8,478 bases of DNA from Acetobacteraceae bacterium (GCA_947379865.1 CANCOY010000139.1:1-8478); one strand, 5' to 3'; positions 1-5,705 are shown, counted from the first letter of the stretch. Numbers and translations: made by a program. Notes: generated by a model not told the origin, from the sequence alone.

Positions 1-117
1 AATCCCGTTCAGGACCCGTCGGTCATCTGCGCGTGCCACACCTCGCGGCTTGTTCGGCAACAACGGCGCAATGATCAACCACTCAAAGTCACTAAGCTCA
101 TAACGGCGCGGCTGCAT
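1..117 (-). CDS. IS5-family transposase, N-terminal fragment (39 codons, cut by window edge)
   Basis: Reading from an ATG at 117 towards position 1, the frame is open to the window edge. It gives 39 residues beginning MQPRRYELSDFEWLIIAPLL and continuing with PNKPRGVARADDRRVLNGI. The pattern of LSDFEW, then APLLP, then PRG, then DDRRVLNGI is characteristic of the N-terminal domain of IS5-family (IS427-like subgroup) transposases. The DDE catalytic residues lie further downstream and outside the window, so whether the element is intact or frameshifted cannot be judged; many members of this subgroup make transposase from two frames. A strong Shine-Dalgarno (GAGGAGG) precedes the ATG by about 6 nt. 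It reads in the same direction as rarA, whose stop is only 73 bp upstream, so read-through from the rarA transcript could reach it. Family assignment is from recognition of the N-terminus only. Confidence 0.8.
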   Translation of the reverse strand, partial: MQPRRYELSDFEWLIIAPLLPNKPRGVARADDRRVLNGI

Positions 118-121
118 GTCG

Positions 122-136
122 GCTCCTCCTCGGAGC
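122..136 (-). promoter_or_regulatory. Stem-loop covering the transposase ribosome binding site
   Basis: On the minus strand GCTCC (132-136) pairs with GGAGC (122-126) around the five-base loop GAGGA (127-131). The Shine-Dalgarno GAGGAGG therefore lies partly in the loop and partly in the 3' arm. Several IS families (for example IS10 and IS50) are known to mask the transposase ribosome binding site in transcripts that enter from outside. A similar role here is inference. The 5-bp stem is short. Confidence 0.4.
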
Positions 137-189
137 TTAATGAATCAGCCCGAACGTGATTTGGGAATCCCCTTTTATGAGTTTGTGGC

Positions 190-1542
190 CTAGTCCAGCG
201 CCTTGCCAGCCCTGATCTGGCGCCAGCGGGCCAGGCGTTCGGCAATCTCGCGCTCCGCGCCTCGGCCGGTTGGCTGATAGAACTCGATCCGTTCCATCTC
301 CTCGGGGAAATAGTCCTGTCCTGAAAAGCCCTCGGCCTCGTTATGGTCATAGCGATAGCCACGGCCATAGCCCAGATCCTTCATCATCCGGGTGGGCGCG
401 TTGAGGATGTGTTTGGGCGGCATCAGCGAGCCATGTTCGCGCGCCGCCACGCCAGAGGCATTATGGGCGCGGTAAACCGCGTTCGACTTGGGCGCCGTGC
501 CCAGATAGACCACCAGTTGGGCAATGGCCAGTTCACCTTCGGGACTGCCCAGAAAGTCAAAGGCCTCACGCGCTGCGATCGCCTGAACAAGGGCGTTCGG
601 GTCGGCAAGGCCGATGTCCTCAACCGCGAAACGGACCAGGCGGCGCAGGATGTAAAGCGGCGCCTCACCTGCCCCCAGCATCCGTGCCAGGTAATAGAGG
701 CCGGCATCAGGGTCTGAGCCCCGCAGCGACTTGTGCAGGGCGCTGATCAGGTTGTAGTGCCCCTCCTGCGCCTTGTCATAAACGGGAGCGCGGCGCTGCA
801 CGGTGGCAGCCAGGGCGCGGGTATCGAGTGGGGCAGTTGCGCCTGACGCCAGCACATCCTCAACCAGGTTCAGCAGGAAACGGCCGTCGCCATCTGCCAT
901 GGCGCGCAGGGCCGCCCGCGCCTCTGGTTCAAGCGGCAGAACCTGCTCAGTCAGGGCTTCCGCCCGCACCAGCAGACGTTCCAGCGCTGTGTCGTCCAGC
1001 CGGTTGAGCACCAGCACCTGGGCGCGGGACAGCAGCGCCGCATTCAACTCGAACGAGGGATTTTCGGTGGTCGCGCCCACAAGGATGACAGTGCCATCCT
1101 CGACAAAGGGCAGAAAGGCATCCTGCTGGGCACGGTTGAAGCGGTGGATCTCGTCGACAAACAGCAGCGTCTGCCGCCCGCCCGTGCGGCGCTGCCGCGC
1201 AGCATCAAAGGACTTCCGAAGATCGGCCACCCCGGAAAACACCGCCGACACCGCATCAAAGCCCAGACCCGTGGCCTTGGCCAGCAGACGGGCAATGGTG
1301 GTCTTGCCGGTGCCAGGTGGCCCCCACAGGATCAAGGACGACAGGCGCCGGCTGGAGATCATCCGTCCCAATGGCCCCTGGGGCCCCAGAAGATGATCCT
1401 GGCCAACCACCTCCGCCAGGGTCTCTGGGCGAAGGCGGGCCGCAAGCGGTCTGGCCTCGTCAGCAGCGGGCGCGCCGGTGTCGAGGCGGGCCTCTGGCTG
1501 TTTGGCCTCGGGAATGCCGGCTGCTTCAAACAGGTCCGCCAT
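190..1542 (-). CDS. rarA: Replication-associated recombination protein A (RarA/MgsA), AAA+ ATPase
   Basis: The product has 450 aa, close to the usual RarA length. RarA is a cytoplasmic AAA+ ATPase related to clamp loaders; it works at stalled or collapsed replication forks and interacts with SSB. Visible motifs are Walker A GPPGTGKT (74-81), Walker B LLFVDE (126-131) followed by HRFN, sensor-1 region GATTENPSF (156-164) and the arginine-finger region LLSR (170-173). The rest is the RarA-specific C-terminal tetramerisation region, including SDPDAGLYYLARML and the conserved PPKHILNAPTRMMKDLGYG stretch. The ATG at 1542 overlaps the TGA of the protease gene by one base (TGATG), and no Shine-Dalgarno is seen before it, so translation probably depends on re-initiation from the upstream gene. 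The stop is TAG at 190-192; an IS element starts just beyond it. Confidence 0.97.
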   Translation of the reverse strand: MADLFEAAGIPEAKQPEARLDTGAPAADEARPLAARLRPETLAEVVGQDHLLGPQGPLGRMISSRRLSSLILWGPPGTGKTTIARLLAKATGLGFDAVSAVFSGVADLRKSFDAARQRRTGGRQTLLFVDEIHRFNRAQQDAFLPFVEDGTVILVGATTENPSFELNAALLSRAQVLVLNRLDDTALERLLVRAEALTEQVLPLEPEARAALRAMADGDGRFLLNLVEDVLASGATAPLDTRALAATVQRRAPVYDKAQEGHYNLISALHKSLRGSDPDAGLYYLARMLGAGEAPLYILRRLVRFAVEDIGLADPNALVQAIAAREAFDFLGSPEGELAIAQLVVYLGTAPKSNAVYRAHNASGVAAREHGSLMPPKHILNAPTRMMKDLGYGRGYRYDHNEAEGFSGQDYFPEEMERIEFYQPTGRGAEREIAERLARWRQIRAGKALD

Positions 1543-2990
1543 CAGCGCACGACGACATTAAGCGTCTGGTCCTGGCGCCTTATGGTGATCTGCCATTGCG
1601 GCGCGCCGGGCTTGAGGACGGCCAGAAGGGTCGCAACCTTGTCGATCCGCTTGCCATTGACCCCGGCCACAATATCCCCCGGCCTAAGGCCAAGGCGGGC
1701 CGCAGGTGTGCCCTGCCCCAGTTCCAGGACGATGACCCCCTGGGCCATCACATCAACACCCAGTTCATCGGCAAAGGCCGGCGAGAGATTGCCAACCGAG
1801 GCGCCAGCAAGGGGGCTGCCACTGGTCAGCCGTGTTACCTCGCGCCTGGGCTCTTCAGGGGCCGCCGAGAGTGGCAGGCTCACATCCTTGCGGCTGCCCT
1901 GGCTGAGCACCCCCAGTTGCGCCACATGCCCGACGCCAAGGGTGGCGATACGAAAGTTGAGCGCTTCGGGATCAAAGATGTCTTTCCCGTCCACGCTGAG
2001 GATCACGTCACCCACCCGCAAGCCGGCCCTCGCCGCTGGCCCCGCTGGATAGACCTGGTTGAGCAGCACGCCTGTTGGCCGATCGAGGCCAAGTCCCGTG
2101 GCAAGGTCGGCCGTCACGGGCTGCCCGGTTGCGCCCAGCCAGGGACGCACGATGCGGCCGCCTGCGATGGCCGCCTCCACCACCGACTTCACCATGTTCC
2201 CCGGAATGGCAAAGCCGATGCCATTCGAGCCACCATCCCGGCTGTAGATGGCGGAGTTGATCCCCACCAACCGGCCATCCAGGCCCACCAGCGCCCCACC
2301 AGAGTTGCCTGGGTTGATCGCCGCATCGGTCTGGATGAAGAACTGATAGTCCGACACCCCGACCTGGGTACGGGCAAGGGCGGAAATGATACCGCTGGTT
2401 ACCGTCTGACCCACACCAAACGGATTGCCGATGGCGAGAACAATATCGCCCACCTCAATCTGGTCGGAATCGCCAATATCCAGACGGGGCAGCGACTCGC
2501 CCTTCGTATCGATCCGCAACACAGCCAGATCCGTCCGGCTGTCGGCCACCAGCACCTTGGCCTCAAACTCGCGGCGGTCGGACAGGGCAACCGTAATCTG
2601 CTGGGAATCCTTGATCACATGGGTGTTTGTGACGATCACGCCGTCACCCCTGACGATCACACCCGAGCCAAGTGAATTCTGGACACGCTCACGTGGCATG
2701 CCCATGTCGAGGCCCTGGCCAAAGAAGCGCTGGAAGAACGGGTCGTCAAACATGGGTGAGCGCTGCACCTCGCGCACCACCCGCCGGGAGTAGATGTTCA
2801 CCACCGCTGGCGCTGCCGTTTTCACCACCGAGGCAAAGCTCAATTGAACCTCTGCCTGGCTGACTGGCAGCTGTTTGACGACACTCTCAGCCGCCGCTTG
2901 GCCGCCGAGACCAAAACAAAGGGGCAGCGCCATGAACAGGCAGATGCCTGCAAGGCGCAAACGAGGCACAAAACTAAGGGGGTGGGCCAT
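1542..2990 (-). CDS. degQ: DegQ/DegP (HtrA)-family periplasmic serine endoprotease
   Basis: The product has 482 aa with the full HtrA/Do layout: a signal peptide (basic n-region to R12, hydrophobic 13-30, AAA at 32-34 with likely cleavage before E35), a trypsin-like domain (about 50-275), and two PDZ domains (about 283-375 and 390-480). The catalytic triad is H124 (TNTHV), D154 (RTDLAVLRI) and S230 (NPGNSGGAL), all present. Each PDZ contains the typical GLRxGDI/V turn (323-329 and 434-440). Such proteases degrade or hold misfolded envelope proteins in the periplasm. DegP and DegQ cannot be told apart reliably from sequence alone. The gene follows rplQ after a terminator and is followed by rarA with a one-base overlap; this protease-rarA pair behind rplQ recurs in Alphaproteobacteria. 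The ATG at 2990 fits the signal peptide, but its Shine-Dalgarno is weak. Confidence 0.95.
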   Translation of the reverse strand: MAHPLSFVPRLRLAGICLFMALPLCFGLGGQAAAESVVKQLPVSQAEVQLSFASVVKTAAPAVVNIYSRRVVREVQRSPMFDDPFFQRFFGQGLDMGMPRERVQNSLGSGVIVRGDGVIVTNTHVIKDSQQITVALSDRREFEAKVLVADSRTDLAVLRIDTKGESLPRLDIGDSDQIEVGDIVLAIGNPFGVGQTVTSGIISALARTQVGVSDYQFFIQTDAAINPGNSGGALVGLDGRLVGINSAIYSRDGGSNGIGFAIPGNMVKSVVEAAIAGGRIVRPWLGATGQPVTADLATGLGLDRPTGVLLNQVYPAGPAARAGLRVGDVILSVDGKDIFDPEALNFRIATLGVGHVAQLGVLSQGSRKDVSLPLSAAPEEPRREVTRLTSGSPLAGASVGNLSPAFADELGVDVMAQGVIVLELGQGTPAARLGLRPGDIVAGVNGKRIDKVATLLAVLKPGAPQWQITIRRQDQTLNVVVR

Positions 2991-3018
2991 GGCGATCCCG
3001 GCTTGAGCAGATCAAACG

Positions 3019-3052
3019 AGAAAAGGGCGAAACGCCTGCGCGTTCCGCCCTT
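3019..3052 (-). terminator. Rho-independent terminator after rplQ
   Basis: On the minus strand AAGGGCGGAACGC (3040-3052) pairs with GCGTTTCGCCCTT (3023-3035) around the loop GCAG (3036-3039). This is a 13-bp stem with one G-U pair. The sequence then runs TTTTCTC, with two of the T's inside the stem. The G-U pair would be an A-C mismatch on the other strand, so the structure favours minus-strand transcripts. It lies 73 nt beyond the rplQ stop and should end the alpha operon. It is also only 28 bp before the protease start codon. Confidence 0.75.
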
Positions 3053-3103
3053 GATCTCTACGCACTGCCGCGCGGCTGTAAAGCCTCGTCAGCCATGACG
3101 TGA

Positions 3104-3120
3104 CCGGGGAAAGTCCCCAG
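3104..3120 (-). other. Small stem-loop just beyond the rplQ stop codon
   Basis: The minus-strand sequence CTGGGGA (3114-3120) pairs with TCCCCGG (3104-3110) around CTT. This gives seven pairs including one G-U. It starts five bases after the rplQ stop and has no T-run, so it is more likely an mRNA 3'-end or processing structure than a terminator. Its function is unproven. Confidence 0.35.
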
Positions 3121-3125
3121 CCTGA

Positions 3126-3548
3126 TTATTCTGCGCCGCCATCCTCGCCGACGACCTGCACCGGGCCGGAATCCTTGCCCTTGGCTTCGACGTCGCGATC
3201 AACGAACTCGATCACGGCCATGGCCGCCGCATCACCATGGCGGAAGCCCGCCTTCAGGACGCGGGTATAACCACCAGCGCGAGCCGCATAACGGGGGCCG
3301 AGGTTCGAGAACAGCTTCTCGACCGTGGCCGCATCATAGAGCTGTGCCAGCGCCTGGCGGCGGGCGTGCAGACCGCCCCGCTTGCCGAGCGTGATCAGAC
3401 GCTCAACATAGGGACGCAGCTCCTTGGCGCGGGGCAGAGTCGTGGTGATCTGCTCGTGCTTGATAAGCGACGAGGCCATGTTGGCCATCATCGCCTTGCG
3501 GTGTGTGGACGTGACGCCGAGCTTTCGGCCGGCAACCAAGTGACGCAT
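3126..3548 (-). CDS. rplQ: 50S ribosomal protein L17
   Basis: The product is 140 aa, normal for alphaproteobacterial L17. The protein begins MRHLVAGRKLG, the standard L17 start. It contains the conserved IKHEQITTTLPRAKELR block (30-46), which carries the protein's signature, and GGYTRVLKAGFRHGDAAAMA (92-111). The last 20 residues or so are an acidic, low-complexity tail typical of the class. L17 is a large-subunit protein near the peptide exit tunnel. The frame stays open five codons further upstream to a TTG at 3563, but the ATG at 3548 matches the family and has GGGAGA (3555-3560) upstream as its ribosome binding site. It is the last gene of the alpha operon, 71 bp after rpoA, and is followed by a terminator. 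Confidence 0.98.
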   Translation of the reverse strand: MRHLVAGRKLGVTSTHRKAMMANMASSLIKHEQITTTLPRAKELRPYVERLITLGKRGGLHARRQALAQLYDAATVEKLFSNLGPRYAARAGGYTRVLKAGFRHGDAAAMAVIEFVDRDVEAKGKDSGPVQVVGEDGGAE

Positions 3549-3598
3549 GACCCTGTCTCCCAAACCGCCGGGCTGTGCCGACGGGTTCCAGTTCCGTT

Positions 3599-3620
3599 AT
3601 CCGGGGGATTACTCCCGGAT
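3599..3620 (-). other. Stem-loop abutting the rpoA stop codon
   Basis: ATCCGGG and CCCGGAT (3599-3605 and 3614-3620) form a perfect 7-bp inverted repeat with an 8-nt loop. The 3614-3620 arm includes the last base of the rpoA TGA. No T-run follows on the minus strand, so it is unlikely to terminate transcription before rplQ. An RNA processing or stability role between rpoA and rplQ is possible but inferred. Confidence 0.4.
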
Positions 3621-4633
3621 CAATAATGTTCTTCCAGGCGCTTGGCCAGTTCCTCGATATTCTCGGGCGGCCAATCGGGCACTTCCATGCCAAGGTGCAG
3701 ACCCATCTGGGCCAGCACTTCCTTGATCTCGTTGAGCGACTTGCGGCCGAAGTTCGGCGTGCGCAGCATCTCTGCCTCGGTCTTCTGGATCAGATCACCG
3801 ATGTAGACGATGTTGTCGTTCTTCAGGCAATTCGCCGAGCGGACCGACAGCTCAAGCTCGTCAACCTTGCGCAGAAGGTTGCGGTTGAACTGGGGCTCCA
3901 GCGTGGAGACCTCGCGGGTTTCAGCGCGCGGCTCCTCGAAGTTGATGAAGCGCTGCAGCTGGTCCTGAAGGATCCGGGCGGCAATGGCCACGGCCTTGTC
4001 AGGCTCGACGGCGCCATTGGTCTCAACCTGCATGACCAGCTTGTCGAGGTCGAGGTTCTGGCCCTCGCGGGCATTCTCGACCTTGTACGAAACCTTCTTG
4101 ACCGGGCTGTAGAGCGCATCAATCGGGATAAGGCCGATGGGGGCGTCTTCCGGACGGTTGCGGTCGGCCGCAACATAGCCCTTGCCGTTCTCAACCGTGA
4201 ATTCCATCGTGATGCGCGCGCCATCATCAAGCGTGCAGATCACAAGATCAGGGTTCAGAATGTCGATGTCGGATGACGCCGTGATCATGCCGGCCGTCAC
4301 TTCGCCAGGACCCTGGGCCTTCAGCGTCATGCGACGCGGGCCTTCGGAGTGCATGCGCAGCGCCATCGACTTGATGTTCAGGACGATGTCCGTCACATCC
4401 TCGCGAACGCCGGGGATCGAAGAGAATTCGTGGAGCACGCCTTCGATCTTGACCGCCGTTACTGCCGCGCCCTGAAGCGACGACAGCAGCACGCGCCGCA
4501 GCGCGTTGCCAAGGGTCAGACCGAAACCGCGCTCGAGAGGCTGGGCCACAACCACAGCCTGGCAACGCGGGTTGTTACCCGGCTGAATCTCGATCTCGGC
4601 CTTCTTGAGGTTCTTCCAGTTGTCCTGAATCAC
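3620..4633 (-). CDS. rpoA: DNA-directed RNA polymerase subunit alpha
   Basis: From the GTG at 4633 the product is 337 aa beginning MIQDNWKNL, which aligns with the usual alphaproteobacterial start MIQKNWQEL. Two in-frame ATGs lie upstream at 4639 and 4648 and would add 2 or 5 residues. I prefer GTG because GAGG (4643-4646) is 9 nt before it but only 3 nt before the ATG at 4639. The N-terminal domain, which dimerises and nucleates core polymerase assembly, shows PLERGFGLTLGNALRRVLLSS (about 32-52). The C-terminal domain, which binds UP-element DNA and activators, shows ELELSVRSANCLKNDNI (about 259-275) with R265 and N268, the residues that contact DNA in E. coli, and then TPNFGRKSLNEIKEVL. Unlike E. 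coli, no rpsD lies between rpsK and this gene. Confidence 0.98.
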   Translation of the reverse strand: MIQDNWKNLKKAEIEIQPGNNPRCQAVVVAQPLERGFGLTLGNALRRVLLSSLQGAAVTAVKIEGVLHEFSSIPGVREDVTDIVLNIKSMALRMHSEGPRRMTLKAQGPGEVTAGMITASSDIDILNPDLVICTLDDGARITMEFTVENGKGYVAADRNRPEDAPIGLIPIDALYSPVKKVSYKVENAREGQNLDLDKLVMQVETNGAVEPDKAVAIAARILQDQLQRFINFEEPRAETREVSTLEPQFNRNLLRKVDELELSVRSANCLKNDNIVYIGDLIQKTEAEMLRTPNFGRKSLNEIKEVLAQMGLHLGMEVPDWPPENIEELAKRLEEHY

Positions 4634-4642
4634 GTGCATCGA

Positions 4643-4646
4643 CCTC
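4643..4646 (-). promoter_or_regulatory. Ribosome binding site favouring the rpoA GTG start
   Basis: GAGG on the minus strand sits 9 nt before GTG 4633, 3 nt before ATG 4639, and overlaps ATG 4648. Only the first spacing is normal. This site, together with the alignment of the N-terminus, is the reason for choosing GTG. Confidence 0.5.
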
Positions 4647-4652
4647 ATGAAG

Positions 4653-4684
4653 CGCGGGGTAACTTCCCCGCGAATTGCCCCGCG
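4653..4684 (-). promoter_or_regulatory. Competing stem-loops in the rpoA leader
   Basis: On the minus strand the arm CGCGGGG occurs twice (4678-4684 and 4666-4672), each preceded by TT, giving a 9-bp direct repeat TTCGCGGGG. One copy of the complementary arm CCCCGCG follows at 4653-4659. The nearer pairing is a perfect 7-bp stem with loop AAGTTA; the farther pairing is equally strong with a longer loop. They exclude each other. The structure ends seven bases before the GAGG and could affect access to the rpoA start. A weaker GC-rich inverted repeat lies at about 4694-4718 in the same gap. Regulation is inferred. Confidence 0.4.
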
Positions 4685-4739
4685 AAAGGCGGCGTGGGCG
4701 CGCAGCAGGGCCGCGCACCCTCGACGGAACGCAACGTCG

Positions 4740-5129
4740 TCAGACGCGACGACGCTTAGGCGGACGGCAACCGTTGTGCGGAATCGGCGTTACGTCGCGG
4801 ATGGATGTAACCGTAAAGCCAACCGCCTGAAGTGCACGGAGCGCGGACTCGCGTCCCGAACCGGGGCCCTTGACCTCGACCTCGATCGTCCGGACGCCAT
4901 GCTCCTGGGCCTTGCGACCCGCATCCTCGGCAGCCATCTGGGCGGCATAGGGAGTCGACTTGCGGCTGCCCTTGAACCCCTGGCTCCCCGACGACGACCA
5001 GGCAATGGTGTTGCCCTGGGCGTCGGTGATGGTGATCATGGTGTTGTTGTAGGTCGCATTCACATGCGCCACGCCCGAGGTGATATTCTTGCGCTCGCGG
5101 CGCTTCACCCTGGTCTTTTCCGTCGCCAT
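4740..5129 (-). CDS. rpsK: 30S ribosomal protein S11
   Basis: The product is 129 aa, the expected length. S11 is a small-subunit platform protein near the decoding centre. Recognisable blocks are AHVNATYNNTMITITDAQGN (21-40), GFKGSRKSTPYAAQMAAEDA (51-70), the signature region EVKGPGSGRESALRAL (85-100) and the C-terminal TPIPHNGCRPPKRRRV. The ATG at 5129 has GAGG seven nt upstream. The gene sits 54 bp after rpsM and about 106 bp before rpoA, as in other alphaproteobacterial alpha operons. The sequence shows nothing unusual. Confidence 0.98.
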   Translation of the reverse strand: MATEKTRVKRRERKNITSGVAHVNATYNNTMITITDAQGNTIAWSSSGSQGFKGSRKSTPYAAQMAAEDAGRKAQEHGVRTIEVEVKGPGSGRESALRALQAVGFTVTSIRDVTPIPHNGCRPPKRRRV

Positions 5130-5149
5130 AGTCTGACCTCGATATCGCC

Positions 5150-5167
5150 CGCGCGGTTTCCCGCGCG
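5150..5167 (-). other. GNRA-capped stem-loop between rpsM and rpsK
   Basis: On the minus strand CGCGCGG (5161-5167) and CCGCGCG (5150-5156) form a perfect 7-bp GC stem closed by the tetraloop GAAA. On the opposite strand the loop would be TTTC, so the stable GNRA cap is specific to the rpsM-rpsK transcript. It occupies most of the 54-bp gap, just upstream of the rpsK ribosome binding site. It could be an mRNA processing, stability or protein-binding element; none of these is shown. Confidence 0.45.
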
Positions 5168-5183
5168 TGGCGCCAATCCAGAA

Positions 5184-5552
5184 TTACTTCTTCTTGCCTG
5201 CAATCGGCTTGGCCGGACCCTTGCGCGTGCGCGCATTGGTATGGGTCCGCTGGCCACGCACCGGCAGGCCACGGCGATGCCGCAGGCCGCGATAGCAGCC
5301 AAGGTCCATAAGGCGCTTGATGTTCATCGCAACAACGCGACGAAGATCGCCCTCGACCATGTAGTCCCGATCGATCACTTCACGGATCTGCGAGACCTCG
5401 GCTTCCGTGAGCTGATTGACCCGCCGTTCTTCAGGCAAGCCAACTTTGGCCACGATTTCCTTGGCCTTGGCGTGTCCGATACCATGGATGTACGTCAGAG
5501 CCACGCCGACCCGCTTATTGGTCGGAATGTTGACACCAGCGATGCGTGCCAC
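5184..5552 (-). CDS. rpsM: 30S ribosomal protein S13 (GTG start)
   Basis: The product is 122 aa when started at GTG 5552, matching family length and the universal opening MARIAGVNIP. S13 sits in the head of the small subunit and contacts the P-site tRNA and inter-subunit bridges. The protein shows TYIHGIGHAKAKEI (20-33) and the C-terminal signature GCYRGLRHRRGLPVRGQR (85-102), followed by the basic tail THTNARTRKG that reaches towards the tRNA. The frame is open for 18 more codons upstream to a TTG at 5606, but that extension is not part of S13. It is the first gene of the alpha operon, 153 bp behind a strong promoter. Confidence 0.98.
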   Translation of the reverse strand: MARIAGVNIPTNKRVGVALTYIHGIGHAKAKEIVAKVGLPEERRVNQLTEAEVSQIREVIDRDYMVEGDLRRVVAMNIKRLMDLGCYRGLRHRRGLPVRGQRTHTNARTRKGPAKPIAGKKK

Positions 5553-5560
5553 GCCGAACT

Positions 5561-5565
5561 CTCCT
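5561..5565 (-). promoter_or_regulatory. Ribosome binding site fixing the rpsM GTG start
   Basis: AGGAG on the minus strand lies 8 nt before the GTG at 5552. It confirms the GTG start over longer open-frame choices. Confidence 0.7.
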
Positions 5566-5590
5566 GTGCGCTCAAAGTTGGACCGAGAAA

Positions 5591-5604
5591 GGCGCCAGTG
5601 CGCC
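5591..5604 (-). promoter_or_regulatory. Leader stem-loop 3 of the alpha operon
   Basis: GGCGC and GCGCC form a perfect 5-bp stem around a four-base loop (ACTG on the minus strand). It is the hairpin nearest to rpsM, 25 nt upstream of the ribosome binding site. It is too short to judge alone but belongs to a set of three. Confidence 0.35.
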
Positions 5605-5633
5605 AAGCCCGATAAATCTGACTTCCACCGATA

Positions 5634-5658
5634 ATCCCGTACGACTCTCGTACAGGAT
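5634..5658 (-). promoter_or_regulatory. Leader stem-loop 2 of the alpha operon
   Basis: On the minus strand ATCCTGTACGA (5648-5658) pairs with TCGTACGGGAT (5634-5644) around the triloop GAG. This is an 11-bp stem with one internal G-U pair that would be an A-C mismatch on the plus strand. No T-run follows, so it is not a classical terminator. It may bind a ribosomal protein or stabilise the mRNA; that is inference. Confidence 0.5.
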
Positions 5659-5670
5659 CAAGCGGCATGA

Positions 5671-5694
5671 GGCAGCGAAGTCACCTTCGCCGCC
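5671..5694 (-). promoter_or_regulatory. Leader stem-loop 1 of the alpha operon, GNRA-capped
   Basis: On the minus strand GGCGGCGAAG (5685-5694) pairs with CTTCGCTGCC (5671-5680), 10 bp including one G-U, closed by the tetraloop GTGA, a GNRA type. It lies a few bases after the predicted transcription start and could stabilise the 5' end or act as a protein-binding site. Confidence 0.5.
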
Positions 5695-5705
5695 GGAAGC
5701 CGGTG

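Larger units (their letters stand above)
1..175 (-). mobile_element. Left end of an IS5-family insertion sequence (partial)
   Basis: The element comprises the transposase start and an upstream flank of about 55-60 bp. On the minus strand this flank contains GGGGATTCCCAAATCACG (155-172), the kind of sequence expected for a terminal inverted repeat in this family. The exact outer boundary is uncertain, between about 172 and 178; a TA dinucleotide at 177-178 could be the target duplication typical of the IS427 subgroup. The partner repeat is outside the window, so the boundary rests on one end only. The insertion lies about 12-18 bp beyond the rarA stop codon and leaves rarA intact. Confidence 0.6.

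Noticed and set aside
1317..2675. A 452-codon open frame on the plus strand across the protease and rarA genes, and a 322-codon one at 4647-5615
   Set aside because: They lie antisense to genes with clear family motifs, show no recognisable domains, and are expected in GC-rich coding DNA where the opposite strand lacks stops.
2915..2930. Lipoprotein signal in the protease leader because of a cysteine near residue 25
   Set aside because: The residue before the cysteine is leucine and the one before that is proline, which does not fit a lipobox; the AAA at 32-34 fits ordinary cleavage.
3055..3082. Promoter for the protease gene, TTTACA - 16 bp - TAGAGA
   Set aside because: The -10 matches only three of six positions and the start would fall inside the terminator hairpin; kept only as a possibility in the findings.
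3549..3563. Longer rplQ starting at TTG 3563
   Set aside because: It adds five residues not found in L17, and the GGGAGA that would be inside it is the ribosome binding site of ATG 3548.
5553..5606. N-terminal extension of rpsM to a TTG at 5606
   Set aside because: S13 starts at MARIAG, encoded from GTG 5552 with its own AGGAG; the extension matches nothing in the family and overlaps leader hairpins.
5495..5668. Small upstream open frame (57 codons) in the alpha-operon leader overlapping rpsM
   Set aside because: Its ATG has no Shine-Dalgarno, and it runs through two strong hairpins and into rpsM in another frame; nothing suggests translation.
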